Notes under the pieces: model-generated
Told to the model about the DNA's origin: nothing
Databases searched by the model: none
What the model saw: only the letters and a program-made list of their open reading frames with translations
In this document: piece after piece, positions 54,352-64,000 of the stretch
Layout of the letters: every line of letters starts with the position of its first letter
How positions within the stretch are numbered: the stretch's first letter is position 1
Position numbers and translations under genes: made by a program
From: Rehmannia glutinosa
Lineage: Eukaryota; Streptophyta; Magnoliopsida; Lamiales; Orobanchaceae
Direction of reading: 5' to 3'
DNA: 64,000 nucleotides
Assembly: GCA_016081115.2 (NCBI GenBank)
Contig: CM071933.1
Span: 55,752,660 to 55,816,659 of the forward strand

Positions 54352-56630
54352 ATGGAAGCAAATCGACACGTATTTCTATGTTCACTATTGAGGAGTTTGA
54401 TGATCGGAAAATCCGTATGCGAGGCTCATCTATCTCGCTTTACATAATGAAATGTGACTAGTGATAGAGGATGGGCCACTACAAATACGAGAAAGTGAAC
54501 ACGCCGCAAGGAGAGCATCCTGGTGAAGGAGAAGAAGTTGTGGGAAGGCAAGACCAGCCTTAGTTGAAAAACCAAGGATTGAATGGACGAATGATGACAG
54601 AAAAGAGATACAACTTGGACAATGTGGCCAAGGATATTCTCTAGAAGACTTTGGACAAAGCAATGTTCAATAAAGTCAAATCGACAAAAAAAGAAAAAGA
54701 AATTTGGAATAAACTCGACTTTAATTTGTGAAGGATCGAGCAAATTAAAGAAAACAAATTATCTGTTGTTGTTCAAAAGTTTGAAAACTTTAAAATGCTT
54801 GCGGGTGAAACAATGGATCATTTGGATGCTGATTCTTTGAAATCACAAATGAGCTCTCAAGTACATGGAAAGAAATACACACAAAAAGATGTGTATGAAG
54901 ATTTTGAGGAGCCTCGGTGAATGGGAAATGAAGACCATAGCTCTAAGGCACTCGATGGACTTATCAAAAACATCCAATCATGAGCTATTCTCGGACCTCA
55001 AAGCTTATGAGTTTGAGTGAGAAGAAAGGATCAAGAGGAGAGTTGTACCCAAAATAGCCGCACTTATATCTAAGGATGGAAAAGAGATGAAGTCAAGGAA
55101 GCCATAGACCAGGAGGAGATTGCCACGATGGTTAAAAGATTCAACAAATTCTTCAATAAGAACTATAAAAGAAACAAGGGTGAATCCTCCAAGAAACAAG
55201 GGTGAATCCTCCAAGTCAAGGGAAGACAGGCCACCCAAGAGAGCCGAGCATCAAGGGTTGAGTATCAAAGAGCCGAGAACTGTGTTGGAATTGGAGACAA
55301 CCAGGACTTTTTTTATTGTTCTATCCACCGGTCAATAAATACGAGGGATGAAGAAGAAAGAAAAGTCTTGAGAGAAAGAAGAGGGGAAAAGAAGAAAGCC
55401 ATGTTGTCAGCCGAGATCTTGAGACATCTAAGTCTAAAGAAGCGGCAGACTCGAGAGAGTAATGAAGTGACTACTCAAGTGATTCGAAGAAGAAGCAATG
55501 ATGCGTCTAATGGCTAAAGAATAAATTCAACCAGACCAAGAAAATGAGGTACACTCTAACTCATCTCATTGATTCTAGTGATGGTGATGTGACACACACA
55601 CTTCATCACCCACTAATCTTTATGATTCATTAGGCAAAATGATGAAAGACTTTGAGCACATTAAATCCTCACACACACTATTAAATGAGGAAAACAATCG
55701 GTTCAAAGCAAAACTCACGGTGACTAAGGAGCCGACTACTCTAAGTCACAGTGATGAGAACAAAGAGTCAAGGCCGAGAATGTTAAACTAATAGCGAGAG
55801 ATAGCTGCTATAGAAAAGATGGAAAATGATCTCAAAAATGTGATAGCCTCATTTACAAAGGCATCTAAATCATTGGATGACCTTATCATGAGTAAAAAGA
55901 ATGTGGAGATAAGACAGGCATAGGATTCAATCCCTTTGTGCAGTCAAACTCCCGAGTGATTTTGAAAAAGGATCTTCAAGTAATGAAGCATCTCAAAATC
56001 CAAAACACCAAATGTTGCACCCACATTCATTCCAAAGCACAACCTCAACTAAACTGGCCTTCGATATAAAGGAAAAAGAAAATAGCCGATTGAGTATCTT
56101 TGAGAGGACAAGCGAGAAGAAATCTAGTAGAGTTCTCGGCAAACTCCAAATAGAAAGTACTCTATGAAGAATAAACAGAGCTACCAAAAACCCCAGGAAG
56201 TTTTATCAAAGAAACACATATGATGGGAATGGTAGAAATTATCCAAGCAAGTGATTGGAATAATGTGAGATATCGCAAAGACCTATGGAATACAAGCTTA
56301 AATGGCGAGAGACCTAGATCTCAAAGCAAAGGTCATTCCAAAGGCAAAAGAGCTATCATCGACACATATGCACCCAGGCACTACACTCAAAAATATCACA
56401 ACTATCCAAAGAAGGCAATTGCTAAAACACACACACAGGCATACAAACAAAAGAGACAGGTTGTATGTACCTAAAGCCCCAAGCAATTTACCAAAGTAAA
56501 TTATGATTATGGCACGAGATAGATGGCAACCTCTTAGAGTCAAATCATTTGGCTATAGGTTGGTTGGATCATCTTACAAAGACTAACCCCTCGGGACCCA
56601 GGCAAGTATGGGTACCTAAAAACTAATTTC
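54352..56630 (+). pseudogene. gag: C6 gag
   Basis: The start at 54352 (MEANR after a missing base, then SMFTIEEFDD) matches C2. The UBN2-type core shows YNLDNVAKDIL-like codons (54609-54640) and STLICEGSSKLKKTNYLLLF (54720-54780). LKAYEFE follows near 55000, and a badly degraded knuckle (NC and DNQDFFYC, about 55278-55330). RSREDRPPKRAEHQG-type basic codons lie near 55210-55260. A coiled coil spans 55640-55880 (FEHIKSSHTLLNEEN, IAAIEKMENDLKN). A Tyr/His-rich basic tail (STHMHPGTTL and HTQAYKQKRQ) lies to 56500. Frame breaks are frequent in this half of the element. Confidence 0.85.
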
Positions 56631-56930
56631 CTTGATTGCGGGTTCAAGGAACGGCTGAGTGCCAAGGAACCTGGTACATGGATAGTGGTTGTTCCAGACA
56701 TATGACAGGAAACAAGAAAATTCTGTCAAGATTTAAGGAGATTAGAGGCGCAAAAGTCATATTTGGAGAAAATGAAGCTTCAGGGAAAATAAAAGGCTTT
56801 GGATCCATCAAGAAGAATGGATTGGAGATCACGAGATGTTGCTTATGTTGAAGGCCTCAACTTCAACCGGTTAAGCATCGGCCAACTCGTGATAAGGGCT
56901 ACAATGTTGGATTCAATATGGGAGTATGCG
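56631..56930 (+). pseudogene. pol: C6 aspartic protease, active site intact
   Basis: The frame 56636-56851 reads QGTWYMDSGCSRHMTGNKKI, then RGAKVIFGENEASGKIKGFG and SIKKNGLEI. The Asp-Ser-Gly triad is intact and in frame, unlike C1. The frame shifts at 56830 (ATCACGAGATGTTGC), again at a possible CAG site. Confidence 0.85.
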
Positions 56931-57990
56931 AATAAAGATCTTTGAATCAAATGAAATAGTCTTTGCAAGGATCAAAGACGAGAAGAATATATATGTGGTA
57001 GATTGGTCTCTTTGCAACACCAAGCACTTTTCTATTAGCAAAGAGCACAACGGTAGAATCAAGTTGGTTGTGGCACAAGAAGCTGAGTCATCTGAACTTC
57101 AAGACAATCAACAAGCTTGCAAGGAGTCATCTTGTGGAAGGATTGCCAGACTCAGTGTACAAGAAGGAAAGTGTATGTGATGCATGCCAGATGGGAAAAC
57201 AGATCAAATCTTAATTCAAGGAGAAACCTAGTCCTTCTTCAACAAGGATTACATCTGTTGCATATGGACTTATTTGGTCCAGTTGAACCAGCCAGCATAA
57301 GTGGAAAGAAATACACCTTAGTGGTGGTAGATGATTATTCAAGATATACATGGACAATCTTCATGTGCAAAAAGAAGGAAACCTTGCAGAAGTTACCTCA
57401 GCTGATGAAAAGAGTTCAAAATGAAAAGAGCCAAACCATTATAAAGATAAGGTCTGATAGAGGAACTGAGTTTGTCAATGGGATAATAACTCAGTACTGC
57501 GTTGAAAATGGCATTACTCATGAGTTATCTGCAGCAAGAACTCCACGTGAGAATGGAGTAGTGAAAGAAGGAACAGAACTCTCAAGGAAACTGCAAGGAC
57601 CATGTTAGTGGAAAGTTGGATTACCTAAGAGATTTTGGGCTAAAGCCATCAACACCGCATGCTATACTCAAAATAGATGCATGATCAATAGACTGACTAA
57701 CAAAGACTCCCTATGAAATCGGGACGGGGAAGAAAGCCAAATGTTGGGTACTTGAGAATATTTGGATGTAAATGTTTCATCCACAACAATGGCAAGGATA
57801 ATCTAAAGGCTTTTGATGCTAAAGCTGGTGAAGGGATCTTTTGGGATACTCGGCTAAAAGCAAAGCCTATAGAGTCTTGAACAAGAGGACTATGGTCACG
57901 AGAAGAGTCCATTCATGTGGTTTTTGATGAACCTAATGTGAATGGAGAAGATATTGAAGAGTCGGTGATAAGTGAATCACCAACTATCTT
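56931..57990 (+). pseudogene. pol: C6 integrase
   Basis: The zinc-binding part spans about 57060-57200 (SSWLWHKKLSHLNF-like codons across frames, then CDACQMGKQIK). The core is open at 57240-57608: LHMDLFGPVEPASISGKKYT, VVVDDYSRYTWTIFMCKKKE, IKIRSDRGTEFVNGIITQYC. Both catalytic Asp residues are present. The Glu region is frameshifted (ENGVVKEGTEL where AERRNRTL is expected). The linker (NKDSL, FGCKCFIHNNGKDNLKAFDA) runs to about 57960. Confidence 0.9.
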
Positions 57991-58199
57991 GAAGAGTCCT
58001 TATGTTGAAGTCAAGCAAGAGTAATTAACCAAGATGAAGATGAGATAGAATCTCAAAAACATTTGGAAAATCTGGAGTTGAATGATGATGAAAGAGTTTC
58101 TCAAGACAACACAGTGAGAGGCAATTTGAACCCAGCTAACTTGCTTCAACTCGATGTGAGATGGGAGAGACCATCCACGAGCTAGTTATTGGAGATGTG

Positions 58200-59785
58200 A
58201 GAGATGGTGTAAGAACCAGATCCAGAGCTCAGCAAGCAGCAATGTTCACTTGTTTTATTTCCCAAATAGAGCCAAAAGATGTGTCCCAAGCATTGGATGA
58301 GACACATTGGATTCAAGCCATGAAAGAAGAGCTGAATCAGTTTGAAAGAAATAAAGTATGGGAATTGGAGTAGAGACCAACCCATCAGAATGTTATTGGC
58401 ACAAAATGGGTTTTCAGAAATAAGATGAATGAGGAAGGATCTGTTGTAAGAAACAAAGCAAGATTGGTAGCCAAAGTGTATTGCCAAGAAGAGGGAATAG
58501 ATTTTTATGAAACCTTTGCACCAGTTGCAAGATTAGAAGCAGTAAGGATGTTTCTTGCCTATGCTGCTCACAAGAACATCAATGTATATCAAATGGATGT
58601 GAAAAATGCATTTTTAAATGGACTATTAGAAGAAGAAGTCTATGTTGAACAACCTCCAGGCTTTGAGCAGAAGACTCTTGGAGATAAGGTATACAAGCTC
58701 AAGAAAGCTCTATATGGACTGAAGCAGGCACCAAGAGCATGGTATGATACATTATCTCAATTTCTAATCGATAATGGATTTACCAAAGGCAAAGTGGGAG
58801 AACACTCTTGAGAATTCAAGATGGGGAAAGTATATTGCTTGTTCAAATATATGTGGATGATATCATTTTTAGATCCACAAACAAAGACTTGTGTGATAAG
58901 TTCTCAAACCTCATGCAAGGCAAATTTGAAATGAGCATGATGGGAGAGTTGACTTTCTTCCTAGAACTTCAAGTTAAGCGGTGAAGGATGGAACCTTCAT
59001 AAGTCAAACAAAATACACCAGAGATTTAATGAAGAATTTGGTATGGAAGAAAAGTCTTCTCGTGACAATACCAATGAATAAATCGGTCAAGATGGACATG
59101 GATGCGGATGGCAAACATGTAGATCAAACAAGATATAGAATCGATTGGATCATTGCTCTACTTAACAGCAAGCATGCCGGACATCACCTTTGTAGTATGT
59201 GTATGTGCAAGATTTCAACCTCGCACCAAAAGAGAGCCACATGATGCAGCTAAAGAGAATCCTAAGATATTTGAAGGTATGCCAGGAAGTTGGCTTATGG
59301 TATCCAAAGGAAGGTGGATTCAAGCTTATTGGTTATTCGGACTCGACTATGTTGGATGTAGAGTGAGAAAAGAGTACTTCAGGTACATGTCAAATGCTTA
59401 GAAAAAGATTGGTTTCCTGGTTTTAAGAAGCAAAACTTAATAGCCACATCCAACAAGCAAGCCGAGTACATAGTCATGCGGCAATTGTTGTGCCCTAGTG
59501 TTATGGATGAGACAGAAGCTGAGAGACTATGAAGTTGAAGAAAAAGAAATTCCAATTATGTGTGACAACACAAGTGCTATTGCAATTACTCAGAATCCAG
59601 TGTTGCATTCAAGAACAAAGCACATTGATGTCGAGATATCATTTTATAAGAGATCATGTTGAAAAGAAAGACATCACCTTGGAATATATCTCGAGCGATA
59701 AGCGGTTAGGCATGACATATTCACTAAGCCTCTATGTGAATCAAGGTTTGAAGAGCTTAAGCATGAGCTAGGGTTAATTGAGTGA
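58200..59785 (+). pseudogene. pol: C6 reverse transcriptase-RNase H
   Basis: It begins RSRAQQAAMFTCFISQIEPK. The long clean run 58425-58811 holds VRNKARLVAKVYCQEEGIDF, VYQMDVKNAFLNGLLEEEVY, VEQPPGFEQKTLGDKVYKLK and KALYGLKQAPRAWYDTLSQF. The catalytic YVDD is at 58850-58861, in IYVDDIIFRSTN. RNase H follows: GSWLMVSKGRWIQ codons in a shifted frame (GLWYPKEGGFKLIGYSDS in the proper one, about 59290-59345) and HFIRDHVEKKDITLEYIS. The stop is at 59783-59785 after LGLIE. In-frame stops or shifts occur near 58370, 58800 and 59400. Confidence 0.9.
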
Positions 59786-60308
59786 GTTGATACTCAGAAG
59801 ACTCAACCAGAAGAGATGAAAGATGAAAAGGTGAGAATTGAACAATCGGATGTATCGAGTTAGGCGACGGTGAGTGAGTCATCTAATGAAAGGAGAGAAG
59901 TTGAGTTAAGTCACTATTGACATGGTGAGTCATTTAATAGCTAAGTGACAAAAATGCGATCGTTTTTAATGAGCGGGAATGTTTTAAGGATGATGTCGTG
60001 AAATAATGACTTGTCGATCAAAAGTTGCACAAGATAAGCATATGATTGGATATAAATCTTTGCCGCATTAAATGCGAGGAATTAAATGCGATTCGGCGTG
60101 CTAAACTGAGTTGATCTCAATCAAAATTCAAAAACCAAAAACACATCCTTTCATAACCCTTATATACTCTTTCTTTCAGTTTTCTCTCTCTTACACTCAA
60201 ACTGCATTCATCTTCAAAGCAAAAGAAAAGCAAGTTCATTTCTCTCGCAAACCCCTACCAGTTCTCAAGCAAGTTTATCAAGTTTTAATCGGTAAAACTC
60301 TCTCGCAA
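59786..60308 (+). promoter_or_regulatory. C6 spacer between pol and third ORF
   Basis: Best preserved copy of the spacer. It has two TGAGTCAT motifs (about 59875 and 59921), AAGCATATGATTGGATATAA (60037), the perfect palindrome CGCATTAAATGCG at 60064-60076, and TTATATAC at 60160-60167, 148 bp before the start codon. TTTCTTTCAG (60170-60179) resembles a 3' splice site, and a CT-rich leader follows. Either a separate promoter or a spliced mRNA for the third ORF would fit. Confidence 0.55.
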
Positions 60309-63300
60309 ATGGCACCAAAGTTCGATTTTGTTAAACTTTCAAAGCAAATCCATTCTAGATCGATTGTGGATTTTGAAGGATTGATAAAGCAGATTCGAGA
60401 TGAAACCCTAGTGAAGAAGATTGATTATATGCTAGAAAAGTCCGGTCTCAGGCCTTTTCTTACTTTGGAGTACTCGCACACCTACCTTGAATAGGTGGTG
60501 CATTTCTATGTAAATGCTGAAGTGCAAGATGAAGGAATCAAGTCCTCCATCCACCGCAAGGACATCATGATTACTGCTAAGGACCTTGCGAATTTGTTTC
60601 TTCTTGCCGCCGAGGGCATGACGGAAATATATGAAGCTGATGTCAACTTAGCTGCTGCAGGGAAAGAAGTAGCCAAATCGGAGTGTGCTGCGAAAGTAGT
60701 CTACACAGCTAAGAAGAAGTTGCTAAAGGACGACTATCACAAGTTGATGGATATCGTCGCCAATTGTGTAGACATGAAGTTTGGCAGCTTCAATCAGCTG
60801 TCAAAGGCAAAGTTGATCGTCATGGTTGCGATCATGCAGGGAAAGAAAGTCAACTGGGCTGAGTTCGTGTACAACAGACTCTACCAGAACGTTGGGAACA
60901 AGACATACAAGGAGGACGGATCCTTTGGAGGATCACTTGGCTATGGCCTGGTAATTGGCCATCAAATGGAAGTGAAGGGCATTCCCCTTCAACATGGAAA
61001 GCCCTTCCATGTAAACAAGAAAATGTTCGGGCTAATCTTTCGGGATCCCAAAAGAGAGCCCGTGCGAAAAGGGCAGATACAAGTGAGGGGAATCACCGAC
61101 CCCAGAAGACACACGCTTGTTTCCTCTCCTCCCAAGAAGAGAGTTGCGCTGCAATTGCTGCTAAGAAGAAAGTTGCCCCCAACAAAAAGAAAAGGACGCA
61201 CGCCCAAACAAAGTCGTGTCTCCCGACCTGCAGCCGAGTCACCTACCCAGCGTGTCTCCGTGTCTCCCTGCACTGAGGCAGCAGAGACGAAAGCCCAAAT
61301 CCCTTCTCGGACCATACGGAAGAAGATGATCGCCAAACCTAGGAAGGCGCTCTCCCTCTAAGAAGGACGCACCGGCTCCTGCCGCGCAGAGAATCCGAGG
61401 AAGAAATAGAACAGAAATCCCTCCGGTTAAAACCAAACGAAGAAGGCTAGTCAAGCGTTCGAGCGTGAACAGACAATGAGTCTCGCTATTCACCGAGAAA
61501 ACTTTCGAGGCCGCGACACCGAGGAAGTGCGTCTCTGAAATAGTTTGACGAAATTTCTAAGTATCTTGAGGATGATCGAGAGGCACCAAGAAGACCCGAG
61601 TTGTGGAGAGGACGAGTTGAAGAAAAAAAGCGGTGAGATAAGCGCTTGAACATATTACAAATCTCAAGAAGAGAAGGATCAAGCCAAAGCAAATTGTGAG
61701 AAAGCGAATATCGTGAGAAAGCCAAGATATGTCCTCTTATCGGAACTATGGAACACACGCATCCTCATCTAAATATCTTTGTCAGAAGAAAGTGATGAAG
61801 ACATGGATCCCATTTCTTTGCACAAGAGAAGTCGGACATGCAGCAAGCTTTGAGGGAATCGAGAATGATGAATGAACAACGTATGTTTGAAGGACCAGGA
61901 GAGTCCTCACAATCTCTCCTGTGAGATATACCCACTAGGAGTAGTGCGAGAAATTGCCATAGTTATAGCCGCAACTACATCCCCGAAGACATTATGAAGA
62001 TGGGTCCAAGGGACTTGGCGATGAGCGGGAATTTGGGCACCCAAGTTGAGCCAACCCCTCATGAAGGTGTTTCACCACCTGCCCCCATGCCGAGCACTCA
62101 ACGAAGCAAATGGGAGTCCGGAGAAGAGTGACCCCATCGTCGGTCACTAGGTGGTGTGCCGGTGAGGGGGAAACTCACTCCACTGCAGCAGGTCGGAGGA
62201 TACTACAGACGACTTCACAATGAAGAAAGGAGGTGAAGTGGAAAAAAAAAAAAAGAATCATGATCGACTGACATTGTGAAGCTCGGACGGTTGAGTCATC
62301 CCCTTTGAAAGTGTCAATCTGCGGCAGCCGAGGACGTTGTTGTTGCGATCAGCACAGGATGGAAATGCCCGGGAGTTAACACTGGGCACTTTGAAAGTAC
62401 AATCAAGGGGTTGAGATCGTCGAAGGGAATGTAGAAGGCCTCGATGTAGTTGAGATTTTCGGAGGTGTTAAAGGCCCAAGGGAGGAGGTTGAGACTTCCC
62501 GGGTAAAGCTCAAGAAGTTCGAACATCCCTCCTATTAACATTCTTTGAATATGAGAAGGACATTAGTGCACTTCATGACTCCCGGAAAATCGACATATCA
62601 TTTAAAGTGGGTCCAAAAGCCGAGTCCACACCTGTTGCCAATCAAAAGGACCCGGTGAGGATGTTCTCCTCGTAGACGAGTCCGGGCCGAGTTTCAAAGT
62701 GCCGTCAAACATTTAAATTTGATGATGAACCAAGCCCCCAAGTTTCATCATCTTCCGATGACGATGATGATGTTGGTAGAGGACTAAGTAATTCAATTAG
62801 AAAAATCTAATGAGGCCCGAAGCTGTTAAGACAGTTGAGGCTCGATTAGCAGCCAACCTACTCAACAAAGCCCACTGAATCGAGTCATCTGTGACTCCAA
62901 CAAATTGTGAGAGCACCGACTCCACCAGATCATCAAAGGCACTGATCGACATTTCATTCCCTTATGTGCGAGATGATATTTTTGAGCAATTATTTCCCTT
63001 TTCACTTGAGCCGCGAGCTAGAGGAGGAGACAGCTAAAGAGCAAATAAAATACACATTCGAGAAGATCCAATCATCCCTACCAACTCCATTGTACCAAAT
63101 GAGACTTTGATTTCGATCTTTGAATGGCCGCCACTTGGAATCGGGTGTGTGGGTTGAGATCCGCGAAGTCTTCAAGATGATTTGTGCATAGATTGAGTAG
63201 ATCAAATGGCACCAGGCCTTATTAGATCTGCGTCCACGGACAATAGAGATGCCACCCTCACAGCGGACCAAGAGGGATTGTGGTAAGGATCAAGGAGTGG

Positions 63301-64000
63301 TGTCGGCAGAGAGTGCAATACGATATGAACAAGTTTGATATTTCAAGGCATTGTACAACAAGATCTTTGGGCCGAGTCCGACAATCGATATGAAGCGAGA
63401 GGATGCGGCATATATGGAGAGATTGCATGTCTCACATAAAAGCGAAATGGAGTTCTTGCGTGAATTTCATCGAAAAGAAATTGCGTGTTGAGGAAACCAT
63501 GAATACGAAGTTCAGCCTTCTCATGGTGAAATGAAACTCGTGGCGGTGAATCAAAAGCCACTCGCTCAAAATTTCGACAAAGATATGCCACAAAGATACC
63601 AAGCGAGCTCGGCTCTCACCGATTTGGACTTCATGCTTGCGCAGGAATGTTCCATGGGGTTCTCTCTCCTTTGATGATGACAAAAAGGGGGAAGAGGAAT
63701 ACATGAGGAAATTAAAGGAAGAAGCATCTGTTGAGAAATTGAAGGGAGAAATAGCTGAGAAGAAAAGGGAAGAAGAAGTCATTGAAAAAGAAGAAGGGAA
63801 AATAGGTTGAGGGGAAAGGTCAAAGGATTTGACCACGATGATTCTTTGCCGAAACCCTCAAAGAAGGTCATGTGACAGCCTCTATAATCAAGCAAACTTC
63901 CGGTGACTCGCCGATCCAACACTACGATGTGCCCATGTCGAGAAGAAAAACTTGTAGAAGCGGGGATGGAGGAGTTCGACAAGAGAACGGATGCCCGTGT
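60309..64000 (+). pseudogene. C6 third ORF (unknown function), running off the window
   Basis: The start at 60309 opens MAPKFDFVKLSKQIHSRSIV. One in-frame TAG (60492-60494, where C2 has GAG) is the only break before 61361, giving about 350 nearly open codons. Blocks are VVHFYVNAEVQDEGIKSSIH, ITAKDLANLFLLAAEGMTEI, AAKVVYTAKKKLLKDDYHKL, KVNWAEFVYNRLYQNVGNKT, GGSLGYGLVIGHQMEVKG and HGKPFHVNKKMF. A basic Arg/Lys/Pro tail follows (61060-61340). Beyond 61362 frameshifts are frequent; the acidic SSDDDDD segment (about 62750-62775), the helical segment (63300-63600), SFDDDKKGEEEYMRKLKEEA (63667 on) and the charged tail are recognisable. No hydrophobic signal or anchor is seen in the intact part. Confidence 0.78.
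63675..63695 (+). other. Internal purine tract in C6 third ORF
   Basis: AAAAAGGGGGAAGAGGAA after TTTGATGATGAC; one base differs from the C2 context (GATGCC). Confidence 0.58.

Larger units (their letters stand above)
53162..64000 (+). mobile_element. C6: Sirevirus-type element, 5' LTR cut and 3' end outside window
   Basis: Order: partial 5' LTR (53162-54229), primer site, gag, protease, integrase, RT-RNaseH, spacer, third ORF still running at 64000. From homology with C2, about 1.0 kb of third ORF plus the 3' LTR should lie to the right. Parts of this copy (57240-58800, 60300-61260) keep CAG/CTG codons and long open frames and are the best guide to the family's intact coding content. Confidence 0.92.

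Noticed and set aside
1..64000. CRISPR array, rRNA or tRNA genes, bacterial operons
   Set aside because: No regularly spaced short repeats, no rRNA-like or cloverleaf sequence; tRNA relation is limited to retrotransposon primer-binding sites.

Overview
This window is plant nuclear DNA, almost certainly eudicot and probably heterochromatic. It is built nearly entirely from nested LTR retrotransposons, and I found no host gene, rRNA, tRNA gene or CRISPR array. Most of it comes from one family of very large (about 14 kb) Ty1/copia elements of the Sirevirus/Maximus type. Their LTRs are about 1.55 kb, begin TGTTGGGAAATTT and end GGGACCTACA. The primer-binding site resembles the initiator-tRNA-Met type. 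Gag is long with a coiled coil, pol runs protease-integrase-RT-RNaseH, and a very long third ORF sits between pol and the 3' LTR. The rest is an older, different Ty1/copia element and pieces of Athila-type Ty3/gypsy elements.

Layout, using working names. C0 (1-534) is the start of a minus-strand LTR that continues off the left edge and is inserted in the third ORF of C1. C1 (535-8311) is a minus-strand element with its 5' LTR at 6797-8311. 8312-8605 is older flank. C2 (8606-22669) is a complete plus-strand element with two LTRs and a perfect 5-bp target duplication TTGAG. C3 (22670-26036) is an old copia remnant (gag, protease, integrase) split by a solo minus-strand LTR, S1 (23853-25428). 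G1 is a minus-strand Athila-type element seen as an LTR-like block plus late-ORF pieces (26037-29971) and a late-ORF start plus integrase (43977-46203). It is interrupted by C4 (29972-43976), a full-length minus-strand element. C5 (46204 to about 50710) has a 3' LTR and most of a third ORF, and is fused abruptly to an Athila gag. G2 (about 50711-53161) is that gag, its primer site and a 1.69-kb LTR. C6 (53162-64000, continuing right) is a plus-strand element whose 5' LTR is cut by the end of the G2 LTR.

Within a complete element the parts are expected to act together. The LTR TATA box drives the genomic RNA. The tRNA-primed site downstream of the 5' LTR and the purine tract before the 3' LTR prime reverse transcription. 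Gag forms the particle, and protease, integrase and RT-RNaseH carry out processing, copying and integration. The third ORF has no known role. It is preceded by a conserved spacer with a 13-bp palindrome and a TATA-like box 130-150 bp before its start codon, which suggests separate expression.

Every coding region is broken by stops and frameshifts, but many breaks may not be biological. Differences between copies, including the two LTRs of C2 and the primer-binding sites, concentrate at CAG/CTG trinucleotides (CAG read as CGAG, CGG or CG). That pattern suggests base-calling error at CHG-methylated cytosines. Decay and age estimates should be treated with caution until this is checked.
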